Assembly: GCA_036897485.1 (NCBI GenBank)
Contig: JAYMTF010001967.1
Span: 1 to 20,430 of the forward strand
Source of the DNA: Pelargonium nanum
Lineage: Eukaryota > Streptophyta > Magnoliopsida > Geraniales > Geraniaceae
DNA length: 20,430 nucleotides
Reading direction: 5' to 3'
Part shown: piece after piece, positions 10,146 to 19,369 of the stretch
Layout of the letters: each line of letters opens with the position of its first letter
Numbering within the stretch: the stretch's first letter is position 1
The notes under the pieces: model-generated
Told to the model about the DNA's origin: nothing
The model's input: the letters and a program-made list of their open reading frames with translations, nothing else
The model's database searches: none
Made by a program: the position numbers and the translations under genes

Positions 10146-12357
10146 AACTATATGTCACTAGAACTAGATATAAAACCGATAATATCGTCAATGTACAAAT
10201 TTGTCGAGCTTCTACAATAACACAATTTCAACCTCAATCAGTTGCCCAATGCACCGCTTACCTTGTGGCAGCTGCCTCGGCTGCCTTTGCCTCCACTCGG
10301 CCACTCCACGGTCCACAACCACTACCGCTTCCCTAATAACTAAAACCCGAAAAAACTTATTTGAGATTCAAATTTTTATAATTTTTATGGGCGCTTGAAA
10401 CTCAATTTTTAATTTGTGATATTGAGTTGCTCAAAATAGATCTATTCGATTTTCATATCAAACGTACTCACATAGATTTACATACTTTACATGCAGAACT
10501 CGAAACTCAATCCAAAACTTGCAACCCACATTTTTGTTTAGTCGAATTTAGGTTACATTTTTCAACTCAAAACCATAAATAATTAATAAAATAATTCATC
10601 TAAAACTTGAATTTTGGCTTTAATATTCATATGAATATTAAAATAATTTAAACTTATTAAAATAAAATGCATTGATCTTGATCTTGATGGTGTATATTAA
10701 ACAAATTCTACCTAATTTCATTTCAAATACAAAACTATTAAAATTTTGGATATTAAATCAATTGATGAAAGTTTGAGTGTTACATAATATATTTTAAAAT
10801 AACAATGCCCATTGAATATGATTATTAAATACTACTAGGACTCTTATATCAATATTTTTATATATAAAAAGTTTGAATATTTAAATAAGTATATAATTGA
10901 CCAAAAAGGATGATGAAAAAATTATTCTATACTAAACACAAGTGGAGCCTATAAAAAAACTAATAATTTAACAATAGTTTACAATAAATAAGTACAAATT
11001 TTTGGAACTCGAAATAAATATATTAATAATGAAATTTTAAAAAGGAGAAAAGAAATATTCAACCAACCTCAATTCCACCACCAAATAATATTACCATATT
11101 ATAATAAATCCAATATTCTAATTCTACACACAATCCTATAAAAATGATAATTAATTCAACATTTCAATACACGTAAATGTGATTAATATATTTTATTATT
11201 GTGATTGATTCGAATCATTAGAATAATATAATTAAGCTTTACTATTATTATAATACTTTCAATTATTTTATTATTTGCACAATGAAAATAACATAAAATA
11301 TGGTAGTGGGTTCTTCCAAGTCACTTTAATTATTTATATATAATATAAATATTTTATTTTATTTGTATCAATTATTTAATATCATTTGATCCAAGTTGTT
11401 TTCATTTGAATAAAATAAACAAATAAATAAATAATATTTTGTTATTACTTTTTTAATTCTCGATGGACTTGTCTAAGGTGGCAACCAACTTCTTAGGAAA
11501 ATAAAAGATTCTATTAATAAATTATATATTCAATTGTATTAAAATATTGATTATATTAATCACAGGATATGATAAAATATAGAATATTATTATCTTGATT
11601 CTTTGAGAGAATTATTTTAAATGCTTTTGGAATGGGAAGCATGCATGAGGACATAAATTAATGTTATCAATATTTTAATAGAATTATTTAATGATAAAAT
11701 TTAAAGAATATTTTAATGAATGATAAGATTATTTTAGTAGAAAATGTCAAGAAAAAATATATTAAAAATTTGAGATTCATATCATAAGAGGACATAGAAA
11801 GCAATGTGTAAAAGTCAAGATTTAAATCACAATAACAAATTTACTTTAATGCACAAAATGGTCCCCTACTTTGCTTGTAATGTTAATATGGTTTGTTCTA
11901 GAATAAATGTATTGTTTTTATAAAACTTTGGGTAAAATAATTATGATAAGATTATTGTTTTATTCATAAATTCAGTCTCTATCTAGATGTTTGTTTACTT
12001 TATAAAATGGTAAATTATGAATAATACATTATAGTTTTACATTTGTTAAGAGTTCGACAACGAAATTTAAAAAAATTCATACTTTTACAACAAAAGTTAG
12101 AAAACTTTGAAGATTAGTCGAACTCTTTTTCTACAATACACTCATTCTGAGAGTAGAATTCAACTATTTGAAAGAGTATTCGCGCTTGTTGTATGTACAT
12201 TTATGTAAACCAATTGCAAACAATTATTAGTGGAGTTGCATGCATCTATCCGTAAAAAGTTAAACATTAACAATGTAAAAACACAAGTAAAAGTGAAATT
12301 ACAATCATTTATTGGTGTGAAAACAAAAGAAATAGTGAACAAAAAATAATCGAGGAA
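10146..12357. other. AT-rich intergenic DNA without recognisable genes
   Basis: The first 200 bp, to about 10335, are more GC-rich and contain short open frames with no family resemblance. From 10340 on the sequence is extremely AT-rich, with many stop codons in all frames. A phrase near 11860 (GGTCCCCTACTTTG) resembles ends of plant MITEs but has no partner that I could find. I see no RNA gene. Confidence 0.55.
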
Positions 12358-12770
12358 TATGAACCACGCTAGTCTTTATACTTTCATATGAACTAATTTA
12401 GTCTTCTTACTAACATGATTAAACCAAATTAGCTATTTATGTTAATTGACTATTGAAATGTTGATGTGCTATTCAATATAATCTAAAATAAATAAATAAG
12501 AGTCAACACCTATGTGACATTAAATACATATTAAAATAATCACACTTAGACCTTCTGTGACATTAAAAATTAAAAAAAAAAGTACTCAACTCCTACATTG
12601 AATTAAATGTAATTTATGCGACAAGGCTAATTATACAAGTTTTAAACTTTTCATTTAAATTTTGAGCTCATAATTGAAAGCTTATCACTAATTTAGATTA
12701 AGTAAAACACAAAAATTAAATTCAGTACATACGATCAAAGTTCAGGAACCAAATCATAGTTATACCTTAT
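12358..12770. mobile_element. Candidate old, degenerate MITE
   Basis: The left end (AGTCTTTATACTTTCAT..GAACTAATTTAGT) and the reverse complement of the right end (GGTTCCTGAACTTTGATC..GTACTGAATTTAAT) match over about 35 bp with many differences. There is no coding capacity. The pattern is typical of decayed non-autonomous DNA elements in plants, but the similarity is weak enough for chance to be possible. Confidence 0.3.
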
Positions 12771-12794
12771 TCAAAAACAATAAGTAGGATCCTA

Positions 12795-12891
12795 ATTGGT
12801 TAGTGGTCCTTCTTTGACCTCAAAGCCAAAAGGTACATCCTTGGGTTGTGTTTTTTTTCTTTTACATGGGACCTTTAGGCTCTATATATAA
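12795..12891 (+). promoter_or_regulatory. Candidate TATA promoter ahead of a hairpin transcript
   Basis: A strong TATA element (CTCTATATATAATAAAGG, core from 12883) stands out at the edge of a less AT-rich block. An inverted CCAAT motif (ATTGGT at 12795) lies about 88 bp upstream. A start site would be expected near 12912-12918, just where the hairpin listed next begins. No protein-coding frame follows. Confidence 0.35.
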
Positions 12892-12914
12892 TAAAGGAGG
12901 GTCAGTAAAAGTAG

Positions 12915-13011
12915 GTGAAGAACAGTTGATGATGTGGGCATGAGCATCAAGAGCTAGGACTCAGTCTTCACTGGTCCTAGAGATGCAAAAAAAAGCCCTT
13001 ATCTTCTTCAC
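12915..13011 (+). ncRNA. Candidate 97-nt hairpin RNA of unknown family
   Basis: Five stem blocks pair in nested order: GTGAAGAA (12915) with TTCTTCAC (13004), GATGA (12928) with TTATC (12999, one G-U), GGGC (12936) with GCCC (12995), GCATC (12943) with GATGC (12982), and CTAGGAC (12954) with GTCCTAG (12974). That makes 29 pairs around a 13-nt loop, with bulges between blocks. The bulges are larger than usual for a plant microRNA duplex, and I recognise no known miRNA in either arm. It could be a young MIR-like locus, another structured RNA, or a remnant of an inverted repeat. Confidence 0.3.
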
Positions 13012-14384
13012 ATGAGTGGATCTATAATAAGCCAAAGACACTTCCTGTAATGTCTAGTGGTTTCAAGGAACTGGTCCAGTCCAACAATGTTCACAAAGCT
13101 ATGGTAAATAATTGCTAACCCTACTTACCACAAAGAGAATTCGATAGCGATTGATCTCAAGAACTCGAGTTAAGGAGTAAACGTGCACTAAGTCGTCCTT
13201 AGATATTTCATAGTGGTGCACAATTTTGTTTCGGAGAGAGTCAAGAACTGTTGGTTGATATCGTCCAACAGTTTATTTGAATTGAACTCTTCATGTGTTA
13301 CATTAACATCATAAAATCTATATATTACTACAATGTGAAAATGAAAACGATGGGATTTGTGATATTGACTCGTGACACTGACCTACATTTCCTATCGGAG
13401 AATTCAAAGATAAAAAGGTTCAATGATGCTCATCTCGTTTAGATGATCAAAATGAATAATGTTCGAATACTAAAGTTTTCTGCAGATAGATGCTTGAAAT
13501 GAGCGAACCTTGTATCCACATGGAGTGCACAAACCAGCAAGACGAACATCCTAGGAATGCTTGGAAGGCACAATTCTTGTGCAGCCTCTCCGTGACCGCA
13601 CATCACCGGATGGATTTAGAATCTGAAAAGCAAAAAAGAGAGAAGAGAAAAAGGAGGGATGTAGAATCTCAAAAAGTGGCATTTCTTTTTGTTAGAATGT
13701 GGAAAATTGAGCAATTATGTAATTTGCATCCTTCTATCTGCAAATGAAAACGTGAAAAATATGATGATGATGCTCTGAATACGCAGATGAGAACTCACTT
13801 TTACATTATTGATGATGATGCTCCAAGAGGGATCGATCAAAGCAACCTCCCAATAAAATTAAGAACATCATTGTTAATGTCTATGGTGACAACGATATCT
13901 AAATATTCATATGCTCTGCTCTCTACAATAATGTTTACTTAAGCAACAAGTCTCAACTTTGACCCTATATGTACGCAAAATACATTCTTGAGACGGGGGG
14001 TTTCACTTGTAGTGTCTAACAATATCTCAAAAGCTCGATCTTGACTGTGCAGGACCGGAACCAACCTTGTAAAACCAAAAAAAAAATTGTTTAGTTCATC
14101 GATATGAGAAAGTAAGAGTTCCTCGCCCAAAATGGTCAAACAAGTTCCTGTCAAGACATTGTCCTCAAAACAGCAAAAGAGATCTAATAACAAATGTGAT
14201 CATATTTGGAAAATATTTGTTGATACACATTGTTTATGTTTGGATTAGAACTTTTTGGAATTACATTCTCATGCTCATTCATGATTCATTTTCTAGTTTA
14301 AAATTTCTTTAATTCAAAAGCTACCTTAGCTCAAATAAGATTGGGGATCTAAAAATAGATATTTTACCAGCAGTATTGCGCAAC
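13012..14384. other. Intergenic DNA, no recognised gene
   Basis: Open frames at 13490-13747 (+) and 13939-14193 (-) have no domain that I recognise. The second has a more protein-like composition than its surroundings and could be a gene fragment. A 9-bp inverted repeat (AACTGTTGG at 13246 with CCAACAGTT at 13265) stands alone. The 3' UTR of the minus-strand gene that follows should lie in the last 100-200 bp, where no clear AATAAA is visible. Confidence 0.5.
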
Positions 14385-16594
14385 TCAAAAGTTTTCTGGG
14401 CTATCGTCCAATTGTTTTTCATCTTCTATTTCAACCTCCAAAATTTCCTGAGACAAAAAGAACCATTTGCAATTTATCTTCTACCAGATGCAGAGCTAGC
14501 AATTTGGGTCACGTCGTCTTAAGCAAGTTTGGTATTAAAGATATATATAAAAATAAGAATGGCTTACAGGGATCCTTTGCTTCAAATAATTACCAACTCT
14601 GGCCAGAATTACTGACCGTTGGTGCCAAAACCGGCCTTTGAGACTAATTTTGACGAAGGGTCCATCCAAATCAGCAAGTCCAACTTCTCCTAAAAGGTTG
14701 AATTAACCATTATGCCACATTACACACTACAATTAAGGGGAAAATAGTTATATGTGTACCTTAGGATTCACCTGTCATGCCAGCTTCAACATCAAAAACA
14801 TGAGCAAACTGAAAAAGGAAAGATGAAATAAAATTCAATTCACTAGAAAGAACCTGTAACCAGCCATGGGAATTGGGTACTCAATTCTTAATATAGCATA
14901 AAGACATTAAGTTGCTTTTAAGGTCGGCACCGCACTCCACATAATTTAAAGACATTTTGCATTTTTAAGGTTGGGACCAAAACTCCACATATATAACACA
15001 AAGACATACAACAAAAGACTAACTGATGTTTGCCCATGTTGATCTAATTATGATGGCTCGATAAGCAATAATCACAAGTGAAACGAATGATTATGAGATA
15101 GTTATGGATCGACAATATAGGGGAAGAACTACTTGCCTCAACTCGAGCGTCGGCAAGAACCTGTCTGATATTGTCTTCAGTCAAATCCAGAGGCTGAAGT
15201 GGAATTCCTCCACCGGCAACTGCTGCTACCATTGAAGTTTGCCTACAGCCCCCATCTTGGTAATATTGGGACAGAAACAGCTTCTTTGTTTCCCTTCCTT
15301 GACCTCTCTGTCTCTGGCAGCTGCAGATATTGTTGTGATGACAAATAGACAATGATGATGGTAATGGTGATGGGGCTAAAGCTACAGCAGCTGCTGATTT
15401 GGGCATTAGATGATGATGCGCAGACACTGTTGTCGACATGATTGTTTTCTTCCTGAACCAAACCAAATCCACAATCAATTATCCATTGATTCAAATCCAC
15501 ATCTTCATCTTGTTATGAATGTATGATCAATTCATCTACACGTGTAATTTTAAGGCAGAAGACTCCCTTCACTCTTCAGTAAGCCCAAACATGATTATTT
15601 CGTGTCGTGGAATGTGTTCCAACAAGCATATAATTTCATAAACATCACAACCTCCCAATCACAGTATTTATCAAATTCCCAAAATGAAGAAACACAAACA
15701 CAAAATGAACCGAACACATGAACTCACCTCTTATGCAAATTTGCAACCAGCGCATCGCCACAGAACTTCACAGCACCGTCACCAATTGTTGAGTAACGAC
15801 CAGAACCGCTCCACGAAGACACATTGAAATCGCATTTCACGCAACCAGAAATCCTTGCACACGAATCTGCAAAAATGTCATTTCACAAAGTAATTCGATC
15901 TCTGTCGCATGAATCGGAAACTTAAAATCATCTCTCAAATGCTTCAATCGATCCTACAATATTGCTATGATCTTGAAGAATCAAAGAGAGTGAAAATGAC
16001 AATTTGATTCGGCAAAGCAAAATTCAATCTCTGTTGCATCAAAAACTTAAAATCCTCTCTCAAATGCTTCAATCGATCCTACATTAATGCTATGATCTTG
16101 AAGAATGAAAATGACAATTTGATTCGGCAAAGGAACATTCAATCTCTGACGCATCAGAAACTTCAAATCAGATACTACAATATAGCTATGATCTTGAAGA
16201 ATCAAAGAGAGTGAAAGTGACAATTCGGTTCAGCAAAGCAAAATTAAACTCCGTCGCATCAGAAACCTAAAATCATCTCTCAAACGCTTCAATCGATCCT
16301 ACAATATAGCTACGATCTTGAAGAATCAAAGTGAGTGATAATGACAATTTGATTCGGCAAAGCAAAAAATCAATCTCAGTCGCATACTCGCATCAGAAAC
16401 TTCAAATCAACTCACAAATGCTTCAATCGATCCTACAATGTAGCTATGAAGTTGAAGAATCAAAGTGAGCGAAAATGAGATAGTGACGTACCTTGAGGTG
16501 ATAGGAAGGTTTTGGTAGAGTTTAGGTTTGGCTTTTGGTGGAAGAAGGACCGTACAGGTGGTAGTGTTGTTGTTGGAGAGAAGAGAGAGGCCAT
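14385..16594 (-). CDS. Chloroplast-targeted NifU C-terminal-like domain protein without CxxC
   Basis: Six exons in coding order: 16594-16492, 15866-15728, 15452-15137, 14808-14772 (37 nt), 14689-14568, 14447-14385; 780 nt, 259 aa in the longest model. The N-terminus MASLFSPTTTLPPVRSFF is Ser/Thr-rich with no acidic residue in the first 34, as in chloroplast transit peptides. The conserved region runs from PLDLTEDNIRQVLADAR (168-184) through DLDGPFVKISLKGRFW (205-220) and LARVGNYLKQRIPEILEVEIE to DDSPENF at the end. Its plan resembles the NifU/NFU C-terminal domain (DN..VL, DGP.V.+.L.G, L...IPEI.EVE), but the cluster-binding CxxC position reads GRFWHQRS. I recall closely similar unnamed plastid proteins in plants but cannot give a symbol; iron-sulfur work is not shown. 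The intron after residue 186 starts with GC (AG|GCAAGT). The exon 2/3 join is the least certain part. Confidence 0.8.
15891..16475. repeat. Five-copy minisatellite in intron 1 of the NifU-like gene
   Basis: A unit containing TTCAATCGATCCTACAAT, then TATGATCTTGAAGAATC and GACAATTTGATTCGGCAAAG, recurs five times. The GATCCTAC anchor lies at 15950, 16075, 16171 (as GATACTAC), 16295 and 16429, giving periods of 125, 96, 124 and 134 bp. Copies differ by scattered changes and small deletions. The array fills nearly all of the 625-bp intron, leaving both splice sites outside it. Confidence 0.92.
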
Positions 16595-18208
16595 GAATGA
16601 TGAATCTGAGCGAAATGTGAGAAACGCAGAGAAAGTGGCTGTGGAGCTGAAGGCGCGAACAGAGATTGGTTCTGTTTTGTGGATAAGAACTTGATTTCTT
16701 GGATTTTCTTTTTTATTTGTTTATGGGGTGTGTTTGGCTACACGTAATATCGTACTCTCTAGATGGACAATTTTTTAAAATTTGAGCGAATAGTTTAATG
16801 GTCTGTTTGGTTTGGGAACCAACATTTCATTGAAAATGTTGGATTTGACCTAAATGGAGTGTTTGGATGACCTAAGAATTTGGTTTTGAATTTGGCCCGA
16901 ATCCAAATGAACTAAAGTGATGAATAAAAATCTCACTTGGATTTGTCCCAAGAATTCACTTGGATTTGGTTTTGGTTTTGGTTTAGGTGAAAGGCCAGTC
17001 TAGGATTAGGTGGACGGTTCACCGGGGCAAGAAGCAATTTAAGAGTGAAAGTTTGGATTGTCAGGAAAACCAATAGTGGGCTAACGAGAAAGGATGAGAT
17101 CAAGTTGACATGGATTTCGATGCATTTTCTATAGTTAGGAGTCGTTCGAGTTGGATGCACTTTCTATAGTTTTAGCATTACGGTCATGGCATTGGGAGAA
17201 TAGTATGGGTTGGTTTTATATGCGTTAGATAAGCAACTTCATTCAAAATTCAAACATACCTCTCACGTGCATATATTTTTAAGTTTTTCATGTAGATTGA
17301 TGAAAGATGAATATGACGTTAATGTTTTAACTTTCGATTTTATTTATAATATTTGAAACATAACGTATTTATTTTCCATTTCCTCTTGAAAACACTAAAC
17401 ACATATAGTTATTTGTTAAAGAACTACAAGTATAAAGTATTTATTTATTGTTTGCTCTTCATGAAAATTAGATAAACAATTAAATTTTTGGTAGAACATT
17501 CTATGAAAAGTTTATGTAATAATATGATATCTTATAAATTAGACTGAGAACTAAGTTGATTTCATAATCTTTTTTATGGTCATTTTTCCTATAGAATAAA
17601 TGTAACGGGGAATGTTAAGAAAGTCAATGTTTAATTAATTAAGTATGATTATTAGTCAAATCGTTGACCAATTACTTGTTGAGTCTCATTTCATTGTAGG
17701 AAATTGTGTGGGATTGTTCATTGTTGATTTGACTGTAATTAGAGGCTAAAAAATACTTTTACCAATATTTGATCAGTAATTGTTCAATTTGTCTATTGTG
17801 GTGATTATAATTAATAACATAAATTGATGATACATAAAAGTTATTAAGTATTTCGGTGACTAACAATTGATATGTGTCAATTCAGCTTTTGACAAAGTCG
17901 AGACTTGAGTCAAGTTAAAAGCTTGAAATCTATAATTTTTATCAAGCATTCGTTAAAAAGAATTCACAATATGTTGTAGTTAATGTAACACATATAAGGT
18001 CGTATAACGAATGAATCAAAGAAAGTAAACCATAATTTTCCCACATTTAGAGATGATAAGTTTAGGCGTTGGGTCGATTTGTTCAGGTTTTGGTTGATAA
18101 GTCTAACTCAAATAGGATTCGGAGAAACGTGAGGGATGTCATCGACTTATCGTCATTGCCTAACCATTTATCCATTTTAGTAAGACTACAAGTAACTCAC
18201 ATGTATCA
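16595..18208. other. Intergenic DNA with 5' flank of the NifU-like gene
   Basis: The first 150 bp should hold the promoter and 5' UTR of the minus-strand gene; no clear TATA box is visible. From 16790 to 17200 the sequence is rich in TTTGG motifs (TTGGTT run near 16966), with CACTTGGATTTG occurring twice, at about 16934 and 16958, and a near-repeat of GATGCA.TTTCTATAGTT at about 17117 and 17154. From 17230 on it is AT-rich and featureless. No gene is supported. Confidence 0.5.
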
Positions 18209-18460
18209 TCCTAGCACAATTTTTGAGTGAGAACATGAAATGCACGTGAATTTAGTATATAGCTTTACATCTTTATAAGTGTGCAAATTTATTCGTTACT
18301 CAATAATTATTTAGAAGTCAACTATATCTTAGCACAATATTAATCTATTGAAAACATGAAATACACGTGAATTTGGTACATGTATATTACAAACACCTTC
18401 ACGTGTTTATATACGTGCAAATCCATTCGTAACTAAATAATTATTTAGAGGTCGACTCCA
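18209..18460. repeat. Two-copy tandem duplication of about 121 bp
   Basis: The block TAGCACAAT..AACATGAAATGCACGTGAATTT..GTGCAAAT.TATTCGT..AATAATTATTTAGA occurs twice. The anchor AACATGAAAT lies at 18232 and 18353, an offset of 121 bp. The copies have diverged moderately, and each keeps a CACGTGAA motif. Confidence 0.85.
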
Positions 18461-18590
18461 CAATATTTTACAATTTTGCCATTTTCCATCCCAATAAACA
18501 TTTAGAATTCTATGGACAATTGTCAATCTCATACAACCATAACTAATTAGTTGTCTTTTTTTTGCTTACCAAAAACAAATATGCATGATT

Positions 18591-18703
18591 TGAAACCTAA
18601 ACTTGCTTAGTTAATATCTCTAGTCAAATCTATATATTAAAATTTTCTTTTTGAATCTATTTCCCATATAGCCGTTCAAGATTCATGACCAAAATTTAAT
18701 TAG
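18591..18703. repeat. Dispersed direct repeat, copy 1
   Basis: This block of about 113 bp shares its order of motifs with 19031-19152: TGAAACCTAAAC, ATCTCTAGTCAAA, TTTTGAATC.ATT, CCCATAT, CGTTCAAGATTCA. The offset is 440 bp. Small insertions and deletions separate the copies, so the duplication is old. It lies upstream of the phytocyanin gene. Confidence 0.75.
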
Positions 18704-19030
18704 GTAATTATGATTTTCTTTTTCAACGGGTTAACAATCAAACAAATCCATAAACTAAATTATGAGTATTTGACAATAGTCGAGAGAACGTATTGATGTA
18801 AGATTACTTCAGCAACTAGATTGGCCGGTTTCTAATAATTGGAAGACCATTGATAGTTAATCGAGTAATTCTATATAATAAAAAGTAATAAAAAACATTG
18901 CATTCAATCAAATAATTATATATGTCACAAATATTATACAAAATGATGTCAATAAATGAAATACGACACATATCACATGTTATATAAACTGAATATTCTA
19001 TGGTATAAATAATTTATTATTATTATTTAC

Positions 19031-19152
19031 TGAAACCTAAACGGCTAAACTTGCATATTAAGTCAAAATCTCTAGTCAAACAATTATATTATTTTCTTCT
19101 TTTTGAATCAATTCCCCATATGGACGTTCAAGATTCACCACAACAAATTAGG
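19031..19152. repeat. Dispersed direct repeat, copy 2
   Basis: Second copy of the block at 18591-18703, ending about 120 bp before the phytocyanin TATA box. It may be part of that gene's promoter. Both copies keep AGTCAAA, which contains a W-box-like core (TTGAC in reverse). Confidence 0.75.
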
Positions 19153-19270
19153 GTAAAAAATCAACAAAAACACCATATTAATTTCCCAAAAAACACAGCC
19201 CACAACGGCAACAAAAATCCCATAAATTATTTATCATAATTATCAAAACCAAAACCGTGTCTCAGTGTAT

Positions 19271-19278
19271 TATAAATA
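19271..19278 (+). promoter_or_regulatory. TATA box of the phytocyanin gene
   Basis: TATAAATA sits 92 bp before the ATG at 19370, which leaves room for a start site near 19300 and a 5' UTR of about 65-70 nt. It is the best TATA match in the 300 bp ahead of this gene. Confidence 0.65.
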
Positions 19279-19369
19279 CATGGTCTTCTTCTAGGGTTAT
19301 TTTTAATTTTGTCCACAATATTTTCTCATAGATCTCTCTAAATTTTCTCTGGTTCTTGCTTCAGCTTCC

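Noticed and set aside
13455-13470. GTTCGAATA as a tRNA B box
   Set aside because: No A box at the right distance and no cloverleaf; a chance match.
13759-13823. GATGATGATGCTC repeats resembling miR172 or a C/D snoRNA C box
   Set aside because: Neither copy matches the miR172 mature sequence over its length, there is no pairing arm nearby, and no D box lies at snoRNA distance.
15437-15478. ATG at 15478 (MIVDLVWFRKK) as the start of the NifU-like protein
   Set aside because: It lies in the intron, ahead of a good acceptor at 15453. Joining exon 2 to 15452 keeps the frame, and exon 1 has a better transit peptide. The ATG at 15439 remains a possible alternative.
19051-19239. 62-codon frame upstream of the phytocyanin gene
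   Set aside because: It overlaps the duplicated non-coding block, is Asn/Lys/His-rich because of base composition, and lies upstream of the TATA box.
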